Below are positions 31,702-40,640 of a DNA stretch of 64,000 nucleotides, piece after piece. This DNA comes from Bryocella elongata (GTDB taxonomy: Bacteria > Acidobacteriota > Terriglobia > Terriglobales > Acidobacteriaceae): contig NZ_FNVA01000001.1 in the NCBI RefSeq assembly GCF_900108185.1, positions 124,001 to 188,000 on the forward strand, given 5' to 3'. Both the position numbers and the translations under genes were made by a program. The notes under the pieces were generated by a model, which did no database searches, was not told the origin of the DNA, and saw nothing but the letters and a program-made list of their open reading frames with translations. The stretch's first letter is position 1. Each line of letters starts with the position of its first letter.

Positions 31702-32645
31702 CGTACACGAGAGGGATGCGTTCCATTACCGTACAGGAGATCGTGGCGCTTCCTGGGATGCAGGCAGCGGAGGATGTCGTCGCGACGGAGCGTGCCTTCT
31801 CGAGGCTGTCGGGCTTCGACGAAGCTATGGGTGAGGCGATTGTCTTCGCACAGGATGAAGCTTCTCTGGTGAAGGCGCTGGAGAGTAAGGCGGGGCTGGT
31901 GCTTGCTCCGCTTCGCGCCGAGACGGAGGATGTGCGCGTGCTGCGGGTGAAGCATCCGAAGCTGGCGTTTGCGCTTATCTCGGAGTGGTTCGATCAGTTT
32001 GAAGAGGTGCGGATTCATGCGGCTGCGCACATCGATCCGGCGGCCAAACTCGGCGTGGGCGTGAGCGTGGGAGCGGGAGCTGTGATCGAGGCCGGTGCAG
32101 TGGTTGGCGACGGCTGCATCATCGCGTCGAACGTGACGATCTATGGCTGCGTGACGCTGGGGGCCCGGTGCCTGATCCAGGCGGGAGCGGTGCTGGGCGC
32201 GATGGGCTTTGGCTACGTGAGGGCATCCAGCGGACGGTATACGCGGTTTCCGCAGCGGGGCACATTGGTGATCGAGGACGATGTCGAGATCGGTGCGAAC
32301 ACGACGATCGATCGCGGAGCGCTGGGTGAGACGCGCATCGGAAGCGGAACGAAGATCGACAACCTGGTGCACATTGGGCACAACTGCAACGTCGGCCGGA
32401 ATGTGGTGATCGCGTCGCAGGTGGGCATCTCGGGATCGTGCGTGATCGAGGATGGAGCGGTGCTGGCGGGGCAGGTAGGTCTTGGGGATCATGCGAGGAT
32501 CGGGCCTGGAGTGATTCTCGGCGGAGCTTCGGGAGTCTTTCCGCACAAGCGTGTCGAAGGGCCGGGACAGATGTTCATGGGGGTTCCCGCGGAGCCGGTG
32601 AAGGACTACCTGAAGACCATCGCGAAGGTGCGGCGGTTGAAGTAG
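31698..32645 (+). CDS. lpxD: UDP-3-O-acylglucosamine N-acyltransferase (LpxD-like)
   Basis: 315 residues. Adds the N-linked acyl chain in lipid A synthesis. A shorter than usual N-terminal uridine-binding domain (about 1-105) precedes a left-handed beta-helix of hexapeptide repeats ([27 protein letters not shown]...). The catalytic segment [21 protein letters not shown] followed by [11 protein letters not shown] keeps the His that acts as general base. Family members usually have about 340 residues. ATG 31698 overlaps the preceding stop codon. Confidence 0.88.
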   Translation: MTYTRGMRSITVQEIVALPGMQAAEDVVATERAFSRLSGFDEAMGEAIVFAQDEASLVKALESKAGLVLAPLRAETEDVRVLRVKHPKLAFALISEWFDQFEEVRIHAAAHIDPAAKLGVGVSVGAGAVIEAGAVVGDGCIIASNVTIYGCVTLGARCLIQAGAVLGAMGFGYVRASSGRYTRFPQRGTLVIEDDVEIGANTTIDRGALGETRIGSGTKIDNLVHIGHNCNVGRNVVIASQVGISGSCVIEDGAVLAGQVGLGDHARIGPGVILGGASGVFPHKRVEGPGQMFMGVPAEPVKDYLKTIAKVRRLK

Positions 32646-32709
32646 GCGAGGTCCCGAGGTGAGCTGTCGAGGGGCGAGGTCTTCAGGTGCTCAGGTGCGA
32701 GGTTGTTCT

Positions 32710-33339
32710 ATGGCGGTTGTTGTTATCGGCGGGCACACGCGGAATATCGGGAAGACGAGCGTGGTTGCGGGCCTGATTGCGGCGATGCCGGAGCGTCGCT
32801 GGTGGGCGGTGAAGATCACGCAGTTCGGGCATGGGGTTTGCTCGGCCAACGGGGAGCCATGCGATTGCGAGACGGCGGGCCACACGATTGCGGTGAGTGA
32901 GGAGCGCGAGCGGGCGTCGGGGACGGACTCGTCGCGCTATCTGGCGGCTGGTGCGGCCAAGTCCTTCTGGGTGCGAACGCGGCAAGGGCAGCTGCAGGAG
33001 GCGATGCCTCGCGTGCGAAAGCTGATGGACGAGGCGGCGCAGGCGGGCAGCGACGTGATTGTCGAGTCCAACAGCGTGCTGCGATTCCTGCGGCCGGATG
33101 TTTTTGTGAGCGTGGTGGATGCGAGCGTGGCGGACTTCAAGCCGTCGGCGCTGCGGTACCTCGATCGCGCGGATGCACTGGTGCTGACGGGCGGCGAGCT
33201 GGAGCATGTGGCCTGGAGCGGGGTGGCTCCGAGCTTGCTGCGGACGAAGGTCGTGCGGGTGGCGCCGCCGGAGTATGTGAGCGCTGAGCTGGTGGAGACG
33301 GTGCGGGCGAGGCTACCGGTGCTGTCGGTATCGCGCTAG
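32710..33339 (+). CDS. P-loop NTPase, MobB-like, unknown function
   Basis: 209 residues. The N-terminus is MAVVVIGGHTRNIGKTSVVAGL, a Walker A of SIMIBI/MobB type with TRNIGKT. Downstream are KITQFGHGVC with CDCE (possible metal-binding Cys), SGTDSSRYLAAGA, DVIVESNSVLRFLRPDVFVSVVD (Walker B-like) and a base-recognition-like LVLTGGELE. MobB binds GTP in molybdenum-cofactor maturation, but no Mo-cofactor genes are nearby, so the role is unknown. The gap before it is a run of GAGGTC/CAGGTG words. Confidence 0.7.
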   Translation: MAVVVIGGHTRNIGKTSVVAGLIAAMPERRWWAVKITQFGHGVCSANGEPCDCETAGHTIAVSEERERASGTDSSRYLAAGAAKSFWVRTRQGQLQEAMPRVRKLMDEAAQAGSDVIVESNSVLRFLRPDVFVSVVDASVADFKPSALRYLDRADALVLTGGELEHVAWSGVAPSLLRTKVVRVAPPEYVSAELVETVRARLPVLSVSR

Positions 33340-33445
33340 CCTGCGGTGGTGACCACTGGAAGCGGCGAATGCCCTGGCGAGAAGCAAGAACGAATGATTG
33401 AGCTTTGAGTTGCGAGCTTCGGGTTTCGAGTTTCCAGATGCCGGT

Positions 33446-34219
33446 TCAGATGCTCGGGGAGCCGAGGGTCATGAGGTCGTCGACGCGTTCGACCTCGCGT
33501 TGCACGAAGGGTTCGGCGTACTTGACGCCGGCGAGCAGGCCGTAGTGGCGTGCCGTGGCGAACATGCGTTCGCGGATATCTTCTTCGGGGACGAAGAGGC
33601 CTGAGCCGACGGTCTGGGCGCCGTACTGGGAGCGGTAGGCGAGCAGGGACTCGAGGCGGGTCTCGATGTGCTTCGTGATGTCGACGACGAAGGTCGGGCG
33701 CACGTCGCTGTAGAGCGAAGCGTAGAGGATCTTGTAGGGGCGATGGGGTGCGAGGTCGTCGACTCGAAGCTCGGGAGGGAACTCGGCCTTCTTGAGGCCC
33801 GCCACGAAGCAGGCTTCGTAGCCCAGCGTTGATGCCCGGTAGTGATCGGGATGACGGCCCTGCCAGTAGGGAAGGATGACGACGCGCGGGCGCAGGCGGC
33901 GGATGGCTGCGGCGAGCTTGAGGCGATTGGCCTGGGTGTTCTCCACGTTGCCGTCGGGGAGGTCGAGAGCTTCGCGATGGCTGACGCGGAGAATCTTCGC
34001 GGCGGCGGCGGCCTCGGCGGCACGATCGGCGGCGGTTCCGCGGGTGCCGCCTTCGCCCTGGGTGAGGTCGACGATGCCGGTATGCCAGCCCAGGTCGGCC
34101 TGGGCGAGCAGTGTGCCGCCGCAGGTCTGTTCGACGTCGTCGCGATGGGCCGCAATCGCAAGAACGTCGACGGTGGCCGGAGTGTTGCTGGAGGCCAGAG
34201 CGTCGACGTTCAAGGTCAT
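33446..34219 (-). CDS. bshB1: LmbE-family deacetylase, bacillithiol biosynthesis BshB1 type
   Basis: 257 residues. Zinc deacetylase of GlcNAc-malate in bacillithiol synthesis, as judged by family signatures: AIAAHRDDVEQTCGGTL (the usual AHPDDVE has Pro replaced by Arg), DLTQGEGGTRGTAADRAAEA, LDLPDGNVENT, PYWQGRHPDHYRAS and SGLFVPEEDIRERMF. The zinc ligands His, Asp and His are retained. Other LmbE-like enzymes share parts of these motifs, so BshB1 is a good but not exclusive call. The gap 33340-33445 has GGGTTTCGAGTTT/CCAGATGCC repeat words. Confidence 0.85.
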   Translation of the reverse strand: MTLNVDALASSNTPATVDVLAIAAHRDDVEQTCGGTLLAQADLGWHTGIVDLTQGEGGTRGTAADRAAEAAAAAKILRVSHREALDLPDGNVENTQANRLKLAAAIRRLRPRVVILPYWQGRHPDHYRASTLGYEACFVAGLKKAEFPPELRVDDLAPHRPYKILYASLYSDVRPTFVVDITKHIETRLESLLAYRSQYGAQTVGSGLFVPEEDIRERMFATARHYGLLAGVKYAEPFVQREVERVDDLMTLGSPSI

Positions 34220-34234
34220 AGGGGCTTGAGGTGG

Positions 34235-35833
34235 CTAGTTGTTGGTGTTGGTCGTGGCGTCCATGTAGACGACGTCCAGCACGGTGCCCTGCACGGTGAA
34301 GTTGTAGTTGTTCAACTCCGTTCCTGCGGCGGGCGTGGTGTTGTAGCCGGGCTCGAACTGGTCGGTGATGGCTGCGCCGGTGTAGAAGGCGTGAACCTGT
34401 CCACCGTAGGCGGTATACATCTTGCCCTTCGCCTCGACCCAGCAGAGGCCGGTGAGGCTTCCGTAGTAGTAGAGGTTCTGGTTGGTGTTGGGGTAGCCGA
34501 CGGTAACGGCTGCGACCGAGGAGACGTTGGACTGGACGACGGCGGGGATGATCGTGGCGGTGGGACCAGAGGAGCCGATGCCGGTGACCATGGTGAGGCA
34601 GTTGTAGTTGCCTGCCTGGTCGGTGTAGCCCTGTGCGGCGAGCTCCGAGGTGGCCTTGGCCGCGCGGACGCCGTTGGCGCATTGGGTGGAGCCGATCCAG
34701 AGGGTGTTGTTGTCACCGAAGAGGATGCGTGTCTTGGTGCCGTCGGAGATCGGGATCGCCTTGCCTACGGCTCCGGTCGAGAGGTTGATCAGCGTCAGGT
34801 TGCCGCCGAGCAGACCGTTGGAGGTGACGTTCTGTCCGGTGACGTAGAGATACGACGCGTCAGAGAGCACGAGCGTCGCGCCACCGGGGACAGGGATGGG
34901 ATTGGCGACCGGCAGCAGCGTGGACAACGGCGCAGGCTGGGTGCTGGGATCGACCGTGGGGACGTTGTTGATGTTCAGGGCGCTGGCCTGGAGGGCGAGC
35001 ACGCTGGAGGTCGTACCGCCGCACTCGGGGCCGCAGTTCATGACGTAGATCGTGCTGGCATCGAGCGAGGAGTACGCGTAGATCGGGTGATCGTAGTCTG
35101 CGTTCGCGCCGGCTGGATTGCTGGTGGGGGTGGGGCCCACGGGGACGACGCAGTAGGTGGGCAGGAGCAGCGGCTGGCAGTCGACGGCGCCAGGGGGCGG
35201 CGTCGGCGTGCCGCTCGCATTGATCTTGACCACGCGATAGAGCGCGTTGGTGTTCCGGACCATTGCGAGAACCACGGTCGCGCCGGGGTTGATGTAGGTG
35301 CGGTAGACGCCGGGGAGGCTGAAGATGTACTGGCCGCCACTGGCGGTCATGATGAGCTCGCCTGCACCTTCAGCGGCGCCGGCAAAGATAGCTCCGTTGG
35401 GAGCGGCGGCTGCACCGGCCGGGCTGGCGCCGAAGTTTGCCACGGCGCCGTTGCTGGCCTCGGTGGCATAGCTGATACCGGTCAAAGAGCCATCGACCTG
35501 GTTGAGCACGTAGCCAACCTGCTCTTCGGGATAGTTGAAGATCTCGAGCGGGTTGCCGCCTGCGTAGCCGGAGATGCTGAACGAGGTGATCGTGTTCTGC
35601 ACGTTGCGGCGCAGGTCACGCAGGCCGTCGAGGATCTCGAGACCGCCGCTGGAACCGTTGACGGTGTACGAGGCCAACACACGCTCCAGCAGGCCGCTGG
35701 GCGGGGTGGTACGACCGGCGTAGTTATCCGCGGGGTTGTAGTAGATCTTATGGGCGCATGAAGTGAGCCCAAGCACGCCTGCCGCGAGGACAAGTGCGGC
35801 GAGAAGCTGGGCTGAGATCCTACTTTTCTTCAA
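34235..35833 (-). CDS. lipoprotein with propeller-like repeats, unknown function
   Basis: 532 residues. Lipoprotein signal (MKKSRISAQLLAALVLAAGV) with lipobox LTSC, Cys26. The mature protein is rich in Gly, Ser, Thr and Asn, with recurring strands such as LYRVVKINASGTPTPP, STIYVMNCGPECGG, LTLINLSTGAVGKAIPIS and LYYYGSLTGLCWVEAKGKM, resembling YncE/SMP-30-like beta-propellers. A surface binding function is possible; no catalytic motif. The start codon region is divergent from the 35968 gene over 134 bp. Confidence 0.75.
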   Translation of the reverse strand: MKKSRISAQLLAALVLAAGVLGLTSCAHKIYYNPADNYAGRTTPPSGLLERVLASYTVNGSSGGLEILDGLRDLRRNVQNTITSFSISGYAGGNPLEIFNYPEEQVGYVLNQVDGSLTGISYATEASNGAVANFGASPAGAAAAPNGAIFAGAAEGAGELIMTASGGQYIFSLPGVYRTYINPGATVVLAMVRNTNALYRVVKINASGTPTPPPGAVDCQPLLLPTYCVVPVGPTPTSNPAGANADYDHPIYAYSSLDASTIYVMNCGPECGGTTSSVLALQASALNINNVPTVDPSTQPAPLSTLLPVANPIPVPGGATLVLSDASYLYVTGQNVTSNGLLGGNLTLINLSTGAVGKAIPISDGTKTRILFGDNNTLWIGSTQCANGVRAAKATSELAAQGYTDQAGNYNCLTMVTGIGSSGPTATIIPAVVQSNVSSVAAVTVGYPNTNQNLYYYGSLTGLCWVEAKGKMYTAYGGQVHAFYTGAAITDQFEPGYNTTPAAGTELNNYNFTVQGTVLDVVYMDATTNTNN

Positions 35834-35967
35834 CGTAAATCACTCCGGGAACAACGCACTTCCGCGCAAATTTGGCCTATGCAGGCTATGGCTGAGTATA
35901 GCAGGGGGAGGCCAGCCGCCCTGTTGGGAATGCCTGCTGCAGCGTTATACGATGGACGGATAGACCT

Positions 35968-37878
35968 ATGAAGACGTCATCGTCCCCCATCGAAATCGAA
36001 AGACTCTTTACCAGCCAGACCGTACTGTGTGACGGCGCGATGGGCACCATGTTGTACAGCTGCGGCGTGTTCATCAACCGCTGCTACGACGAGCTGAACG
36101 TGACCCAGCCGGATCTGGTCCGCAGCGTGCACCAGCAGTATCTGCAGGCCGGGGCGGAGGTGATCGAAACGAACACCTTTGGCGCCAACGTCTTCCGTCT
36201 GGCGCACTATGGGCTTTCGGACAAGGTGCACGCCTTCAACCTGGCCGGAGCGAAGATCGCGCGGCAGTGTGTGGACGCGATCCACGAGAAGCAGGGAACG
36301 AAGGCGTGGGTGGCAGGGGCGATCGGCTCGCTGGGCGTGAAGCTGGCGCCTGAGGGTGAGGTGACGGCAGACGAGGCGCGGGCGGCGTTTGCGGAGCAGA
36401 TCAAGGCTCTGGCGGAGGGCGGGGTGGACCTGCTGATCGCCGAGACGATGATGAGCGTGGCAGAGGCGGAACAGGCGATCCTGGCCGCCCGCGAGGTCGC
36501 GCCGCAGCTGAAGATTGTGGTGCTGATGACGGCGGGAGAGGACGACAACTGCCTCGACGGGACGTCTCCGGAGGATGCAGCTAGACGCCTGACGGCGGCG
36601 GGCGCGGATGCGATTGGCTGCAACTGCTCGACGGGGCCCATTACGGTGCTTGAGGTGATTCAGCGGATGCGTCCGGTAACGAACCTGCCGCTGGTGGCGA
36701 TGCCCAATGCGGGTATGCCGCGCCAGGTGGAGGGCCGGCACATCTACATGACGTCGCCGGAGTACATGGCGCGGAATGCGCGCAAGCTGGTGAGTGCGGG
36801 AGCGGCCTGGGTGGGCGGCTGCTGCGGAACGACGCCGGCGCACATCCGGGCGATTCGCAGCGAGCTGCGGGCGATGACGGCACAGGCGGTGGGCGAAGCT
36901 TCCGTGGGAAGCTCTGCGGTGGCAGGTGTGGCTCGCAGCGAGGAAGTTTCGGTCGAGCCACCGGCGCTGGAAGAGCGGTCGCTGATTGGGCGGAAGATCG
37001 CTCGGGGCGAGTTTGTGACGATGGTGGAGATTGTGCCGCCGCGTGGGTTCGATCCGTCGAAGGAACTTGCGGGTGCTGCTCTGCTGGCGCGTGCCGGGGT
37101 GGACGCGATCAATGTGCCGGACTCGCCGCGAGCCAGCGCGCGCATGAGTGCTGCGAGCCTGTGCCTGCAGATCCAGCAGAAGGTTGGGATCGAGACGATT
37201 CTGCACTACACGTGCCGGGATAGGAACATCCTGGGAATCCAGGGCGACCTGCTGGGCGCGGCGTCGTCCGGGCTGAAGAACATTTTGTGCCTGACGGGCG
37301 ATCCTCCGAAGATGGGCAACTATCCGGATGCGACGGCGGTCTTCGACGTGGACGCGATTGGGCTGGTGCGGATCGTGCAGGGGCTGAACCACGGGCTCGA
37401 CATTGGGCGTGGACCGATTGGTGGCTCGACCGGCTTTACGATCGCGGCAGCGGCGAATCCGGGCGTACCGGATATTGACCACGAGGTCCGGCGGTTTGCG
37501 GCCAAGGTGGAGGCGGGTGCGGAGTACTGCATCACGCAGCCGGTGTTCGATCTGCGGCTGCTGGAGACCTTCCTGCGGCGGATCGAGGGCTTCCGGATTC
37601 CGGTGATCGCGGGGATCTGGCCGCTGACGAGCCTGCGCAACGCGGAGTTCATGAAGAATGATCTCAAGGTGGCGATGCCGGACGAGATCATGGAGCGCAT
37701 GGCGACGGCGAAGAACAAGGAAGCGGGGCTCGCTGAAGGGCTGGCGATTGCGCGCGAGATGCTGGCTGCGGTGCGGGACGAGGTGCAGGGCACGCAGGTG
37801 AGCGCGCCGTTTGGCAAGTTTGGCGCGGCAGTCGAGGTTCTTGGACTGGCAGTAAGCCAGAGCGCGGAGGTGGCGTGA
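35968..37878 (+). CDS. bifunctional homocysteine S-methyltransferase / methylenetetrahydrofolate reductase
   Basis: 636 residues, two enzymes of methionine synthesis in one chain. Domain 1 (about 10-305): LCDGAMGTMLYSCGV, ETNTFGANVFRL, and zinc-thiolate Cys in IGCNCSTGP and GGCCGTTPAHI. A linker of about 40 residues follows. Domain 2 (about 345-630) is MetF-like: MVEIVPPRGFDPSK, VDAINVPDSPRASARMS, HYTCRDRNILGIQGDLLGA, ILCLTGDPPKMG, GGSTGFTIAAAANP, and YCITQPVFDLRLLETFL. The start is ATG 35968. xseB begins in the stop codon. Confidence 0.92.
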   Translation: MKTSSSPIEIERLFTSQTVLCDGAMGTMLYSCGVFINRCYDELNVTQPDLVRSVHQQYLQAGAEVIETNTFGANVFRLAHYGLSDKVHAFNLAGAKIARQCVDAIHEKQGTKAWVAGAIGSLGVKLAPEGEVTADEARAAFAEQIKALAEGGVDLLIAETMMSVAEAEQAILAAREVAPQLKIVVLMTAGEDDNCLDGTSPEDAARRLTAAGADAIGCNCSTGPITVLEVIQRMRPVTNLPLVAMPNAGMPRQVEGRHIYMTSPEYMARNARKLVSAGAAWVGGCCGTTPAHIRAIRSELRAMTAQAVGEASVGSSAVAGVARSEEVSVEPPALEERSLIGRKIARGEFVTMVEIVPPRGFDPSKELAGAALLARAGVDAINVPDSPRASARMSAASLCLQIQQKVGIETILHYTCRDRNILGIQGDLLGAASSGLKNILCLTGDPPKMGNYPDATAVFDVDAIGLVRIVQGLNHGLDIGRGPIGGSTGFTIAAAANPGVPDIDHEVRRFAAKVEAGAEYCITQPVFDLRLLETFLRRIEGFRIPVIAGIWPLTSLRNAEFMKNDLKVAMPDEIMERMATAKNKEAGLAEGLAIAREMLAAVRDEVQGTQVSAPFGKFGAAVEVLGLAVSQSAEVA

Positions 37879-38183
37879 TGGCGGGTGCGAAGGTGACATT
37901 TGAGCAGCAGCTTGCGGACCTGGAGAAGGTCGTTGAGCAGCTGGAGCGGGGGGATCTTCCGCTGGAAGAGAGCGTGGGTTTGTTCGAGCGCGGGATGGCT
38001 CTGTCGAACGCGTGCCGTGGTCAGCTGGCGAGCGCGGAGAGCCGCATCCAGGTGCTGCTGAACCCGACGGAGAATGGGCCGGTGGAGGTGGAAGACCTGG
38101 CGATGGCTGTTGCCGAAGGTGAAGGGGATGTGGAAGAGGATGAGTACGCAGACGACGATGATTCGGACGTAGACAACGAGTAG
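37878..38183 (+). CDS. xseB: exodeoxyribonuclease VII small subunit
   Basis: 101 residues. XseB pairs with XseA in the single-strand exonuclease ExoVII. The conserved helical pair is present: TFEQQLADLEKVVEQLERGDLPLEESVGLFERGMAL, followed by CRGQLASAESRIQVL. The last 25 residues are strongly acidic (GEGDVEEDEYADDDDSD), longer than in most homologues. ATG 37878 overlaps the previous stop by one base; the in-frame GTG at 37875 is less likely. xseA is not in the window. Confidence 0.88.
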   Translation: MAGAKVTFEQQLADLEKVVEQLERGDLPLEESVGLFERGMALSNACRGQLASAESRIQVLLNPTENGPVEVEDLAMAVAEGEGDVEEDEYADDDDSDVDNE

Positions 38184-38197
38184 TTCCGGGTCTCACG

Positions 38198-38749
38198 TTA
38201 GTGGCGAATCTCGACGGGCGTTCCGACGGGCACCGTAGCCCAGACCTCATCCATTTCATTGTCAGTTAGTGCGATACAGCCGTCGGTCCAGTCGGCATGA
38301 CGCTGTAACCCGCCGAGCCAGCCGAGTCCGTTGCGGATGCCGTGAATCATGATGTCGCCGCCGGGCGGTGCGTTCAGCTTCGCGGCGGTGGCTCGGTCTG
38401 CGACGTTTGGATAGGAAAGATGCAGGGCGTGATGGAATCGACTGTGGTCGTTGCGGGAATCGACCGTGTACAGGCCCTCGGGCGTGTTGTGGTCGCCTTC
38501 GCGGACTTTGGCCGCTCCGGTGCCTCGGCCGAGTGAGACGCGGTAGATAGCGGTCGGCTGGCCGTGGGCGTAGAGCGTCATCGTGTGGGTGGATTTCACG
38601 ACTACGATACGGTCCGCCTGGCGGATGGAGCCTGGAGCTGTGCGTGCGCAACCGGCGAGGGAGAGCGTAAACGCAAAGGCGAAGCTCATCCAAAGGCCCG
38701 CGTGACGCGCTATTGTTCTCTGCGCCGGACGATGTGGAATCATGAGCAT
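38198..38749 (-). CDS. L,D-transpeptidase lipoprotein (YkuD domain)
   Basis: 183 residues. A leader with lipobox LAGC (MSFAFAFTLSLAGCA) suggests membrane anchoring. The YkuD domain spans about 45-183: IVVVKSTHTMTLYAHG, RVSLGRGTGAAKVREGDHNTPEGLY, and the active site MIHGIRN...HADWTDGCIALTDNEM with catalytic Cys in DGC. Forms 3-3 peptidoglycan crosslinks or attaches proteins. It is convergent with xseB, with only 14 bp between them. Confidence 0.88.
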   Translation of the reverse strand: MLMIPHRPAQRTIARHAGLWMSFAFAFTLSLAGCARTAPGSIRQADRIVVVKSTHTMTLYAHGQPTAIYRVSLGRGTGAAKVREGDHNTPEGLYTVDSRNDHSRFHHALHLSYPNVADRATAAKLNAPPGGDIMIHGIRNGLGWLGGLQRHADWTDGCIALTDNEMDEVWATVPVGTPVEIRH

Positions 38750-38817
38750 CCTGCGGACCCACGTCTCTTCGAGACATGGGGCACCCAGATCATACTGAGT
38801 TTGGGGGCTACTTCGGC

Positions 38818-39855
38818 TTACCGGTCGCGGCTGGTAACGAAGCCGGGTACCCAGAGGAGGGCTCGTTTGTATTCGCCGTCGGGGAGATCGGCGATGGACT
38901 GGCGGGCGGCTTCGGCGTAGGCGCAGGCGGTGTCCATGGCGTAGGCCAGCGAACCGTGGCGGAGCAGGATTTCGAGGATCTGCTGGTGAGTGACGTGTTC
39001 GAAGCTGCGGTCGGCGAGGACGGTGCGGATGGCCTCGCGGTCGGCTCCGGTGCCGCGTTCGAGGGCGTGGATGACGGCCAGCGTGGCCTTGCCTTCGCGG
39101 AGGTCGGATGCGGCGGGCTTGCCCAGCACATTGTCGTTGGCGGTGAGGTCCAGCATGTCGTCGATGATCTGGAAGGCGAGGCCGAGGTTGCGGCCATATT
39201 CTCCGAGCGACTGCTCTTCTGCGGTGAGCGGCTCACCGGGGGTGGCCGAGATGGTGTCGGCCGAGTTGCCGGTGTTGCCAGCGGAGATCGCCGCTCCGAG
39301 CTGCATCGAGACCTTGAAGAGGCAGGCGGTCTTGCGGTAGATCAGGTCGAAGTACTCTTCCTCGTTGATGAGGTGGCCGAGCTTTTCCATCTGCAGCAGC
39401 TCGCCTTCGACCATCTGCTGGGTGAGCGAGATGAGCAGGTCGAGGACGCGGAAGTTGCGCTCGTTGAGTGCGGTCTGGAAGGCTTCCATGTAGAGCCAGT
39501 CGCCGGCCAGGACGCACTTGGAGTTGCCCCAGGTGGTGTTGGAGCTGGGGCGGCCGCGACGGGTGGAAGCTTCGTCGATGATGTCGTCGTGAACCAGCGT
39601 GGCGGTGTGCAGCATCTCGACCACGGCGCCCATGCGGATACGGGCGTCGGTCTTGCATCCCAGCGAGCGCGCGCCCAGGAGCAGAAGCATGGGGCGAATG
39701 CGTTTCCCGCCGCCTGACATCAGGTAGTTGGCGATGTCTGTGACTACCTGTACGGGGGACTCGGACTGCCGGGAGAACTCTTTCTCTACCAGCGCCAGAT
39801 CGTCACGCAACAGGTCGAAGACCTCAGATGCCGTCGCAATGGAGATGGAGCTCAC
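38818..39855 (-). CDS. polyprenyl diphosphate synthase (long-chain, IspB-like)
   Basis: 345 residues from a GTG at 39855. Adds isopentenyl units to allylic diphosphates to make a quinone side chain or carrier lipid. The two Asp-rich motifs are intact: HDDIIDEASTRRGRPS (FARM, near 92) and QIIDDMLDLTANDNVLGKP (SARM, near 225); GGGKRIRPMLLLLGA and KTACLFKVSMQLGA also match. Chain length cannot be read from sequence with certainty; homologues of this size make C35-C40 products. Confidence 0.9.
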   Translation of the reverse strand: MSSISIATASEVFDLLRDDLALVEKEFSRQSESPVQVVTDIANYLMSGGGKRIRPMLLLLGARSLGCKTDARIRMGAVVEMLHTATLVHDDIIDEASTRRGRPSSNTTWGNSKCVLAGDWLYMEAFQTALNERNFRVLDLLISLTQQMVEGELLQMEKLGHLINEEEYFDLIYRKTACLFKVSMQLGAAISAGNTGNSADTISATPGEPLTAEEQSLGEYGRNLGLAFQIIDDMLDLTANDNVLGKPAASDLREGKATLAVIHALERGTGADREAIRTVLADRSFEHVTHQQILEILLRHGSLAYAMDTACAYAEAARQSIADLPDGEYKRALLWVPGFVTSRDR

Positions 39856-39909
39856 GCTTTATCAAGAGTAGCAGGTTGAAGCTGAGGAGCAAGCCCCCCA
39901 AGAGTGTAG

Positions 39910-39931
39910 GATCGGACCACACAGTCCGATC
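39910..39931. terminator. hairpin downstream of yajQ
   Basis: GATCGGAC (39910-39917) pairs with GTCCGATC (39924-39931), loop of 6 nt. It follows the yajQ stop on the minus strand but has no T-run. Confidence 0.4.
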
Positions 39932-39989
39932 TTGCGACGTTGCGCGAAAATCGCCTGCCTGGCGAGATCCGCATGAAACGAGAGCTCTC

Positions 39990-40484
39990 TTAGCGGTAGT
40001 TGGTGAACTGGAGATCGAGTCCGAGGTCCTTGGCGCGGAGCATGGCCATGATCTCCTGCAGGGTGTCGCGGTCCTTGGAGGTGATGCGGACGACGTCGCC
40101 CTGAATGCTGGCCTGGGCCTTCTTCTTGGACTCCTTGACGAGGGCGACGATCTTCTTGGCGACGTCGGAGCTGACGCCCTGCTTGAGCTTGATTTTCTGG
40201 CGCACGGAGGAGCCGGCGGCGGGCTCGATCTTCTCGTACTCGAGGTTCTTGAGCGGCACGTTGCGCTTGACGAACTTGGTCTGGAGTATGTCGATGATGG
40301 CCTTGAGGGTGTACTCGTCCTCGCTGGCGAGCTGCACGGTGTCCTGGCCTTCGAGGACCATGGTGGACTTGGAGTTCTTGAGGTCGAAGCGGGTGAGCAG
40401 CTCCTTGGTCGCCTGATCGAGGGCGTTCTTCACTTCCTGTACGTCGACCTTGCTTACTACGTCAAAACTGCTATCGGCTGCCAT
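39990..40484 (-). CDS. yajQ: YajQ family nucleotide-binding protein
   Basis: 164 residues, normal length. YajQ-family proteins bind RNA or cyclic di-GMP, and some act as c-di-GMP effectors. Motifs: DSSFDVVSKVDVQEVKNALDQ at the start, TRFDLKNSKSTMVLEG, KLKQGVSSDVAKKIVALVKESKKKAQASIQGD and VRITSKDRDTLQEIMAML. The start MAADSSFD (ATG 40484) matches the family; the longer frame (to 40544) does not. Confidence 0.93.
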   Translation of the reverse strand: MAADSSFDVVSKVDVQEVKNALDQATKELLTRFDLKNSKSTMVLEGQDTVQLASEDEYTLKAIIDILQTKFVKRNVPLKNLEYEKIEPAAGSSVRQKIKLKQGVSSDVAKKIVALVKESKKKAQASIQGDVVRITSKDRDTLQEIMAMLRAKDLGLDLQFTNYR

Positions 40485-40572
40485 ATAGTTCTTTTTCCTC
40501 GCAAAGGTATGGATGCGCTGGATAAGCGCATGGTCGCTGTCCATTGTCCCACGTGCGCGTGGTGGTTTCTTT

Positions 40573-40640
40573 TGCCGGGGCTGAAGCCCGGCTCATGATT
40601 CATCTGGAACCGCGGGCTGAAGCCCGCTGCTACTCCGATA
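40573..40640. repeat. GGGCTGAAGCCC palindromic repeats
   Basis: Two palindromes, CCGGGGCTGAAGCCCGG near 40575 and GCGGGCTGAAGCCCGC near 40612, separated by ATGATTCATCTGGAA. The second ends inside the 3' end of tatD. The same palindromes occur inside metG (43808-43945). Confidence 0.9.

Noticed and set aside
35977-38259. 760-residue open frame on the minus strand
   Set aside because: It lies antisense to the methyltransferase-MTHFR fusion and xseB. The translation is Arg/His/Pro-rich, as expected for the shadow frame of a GC-rich gene.
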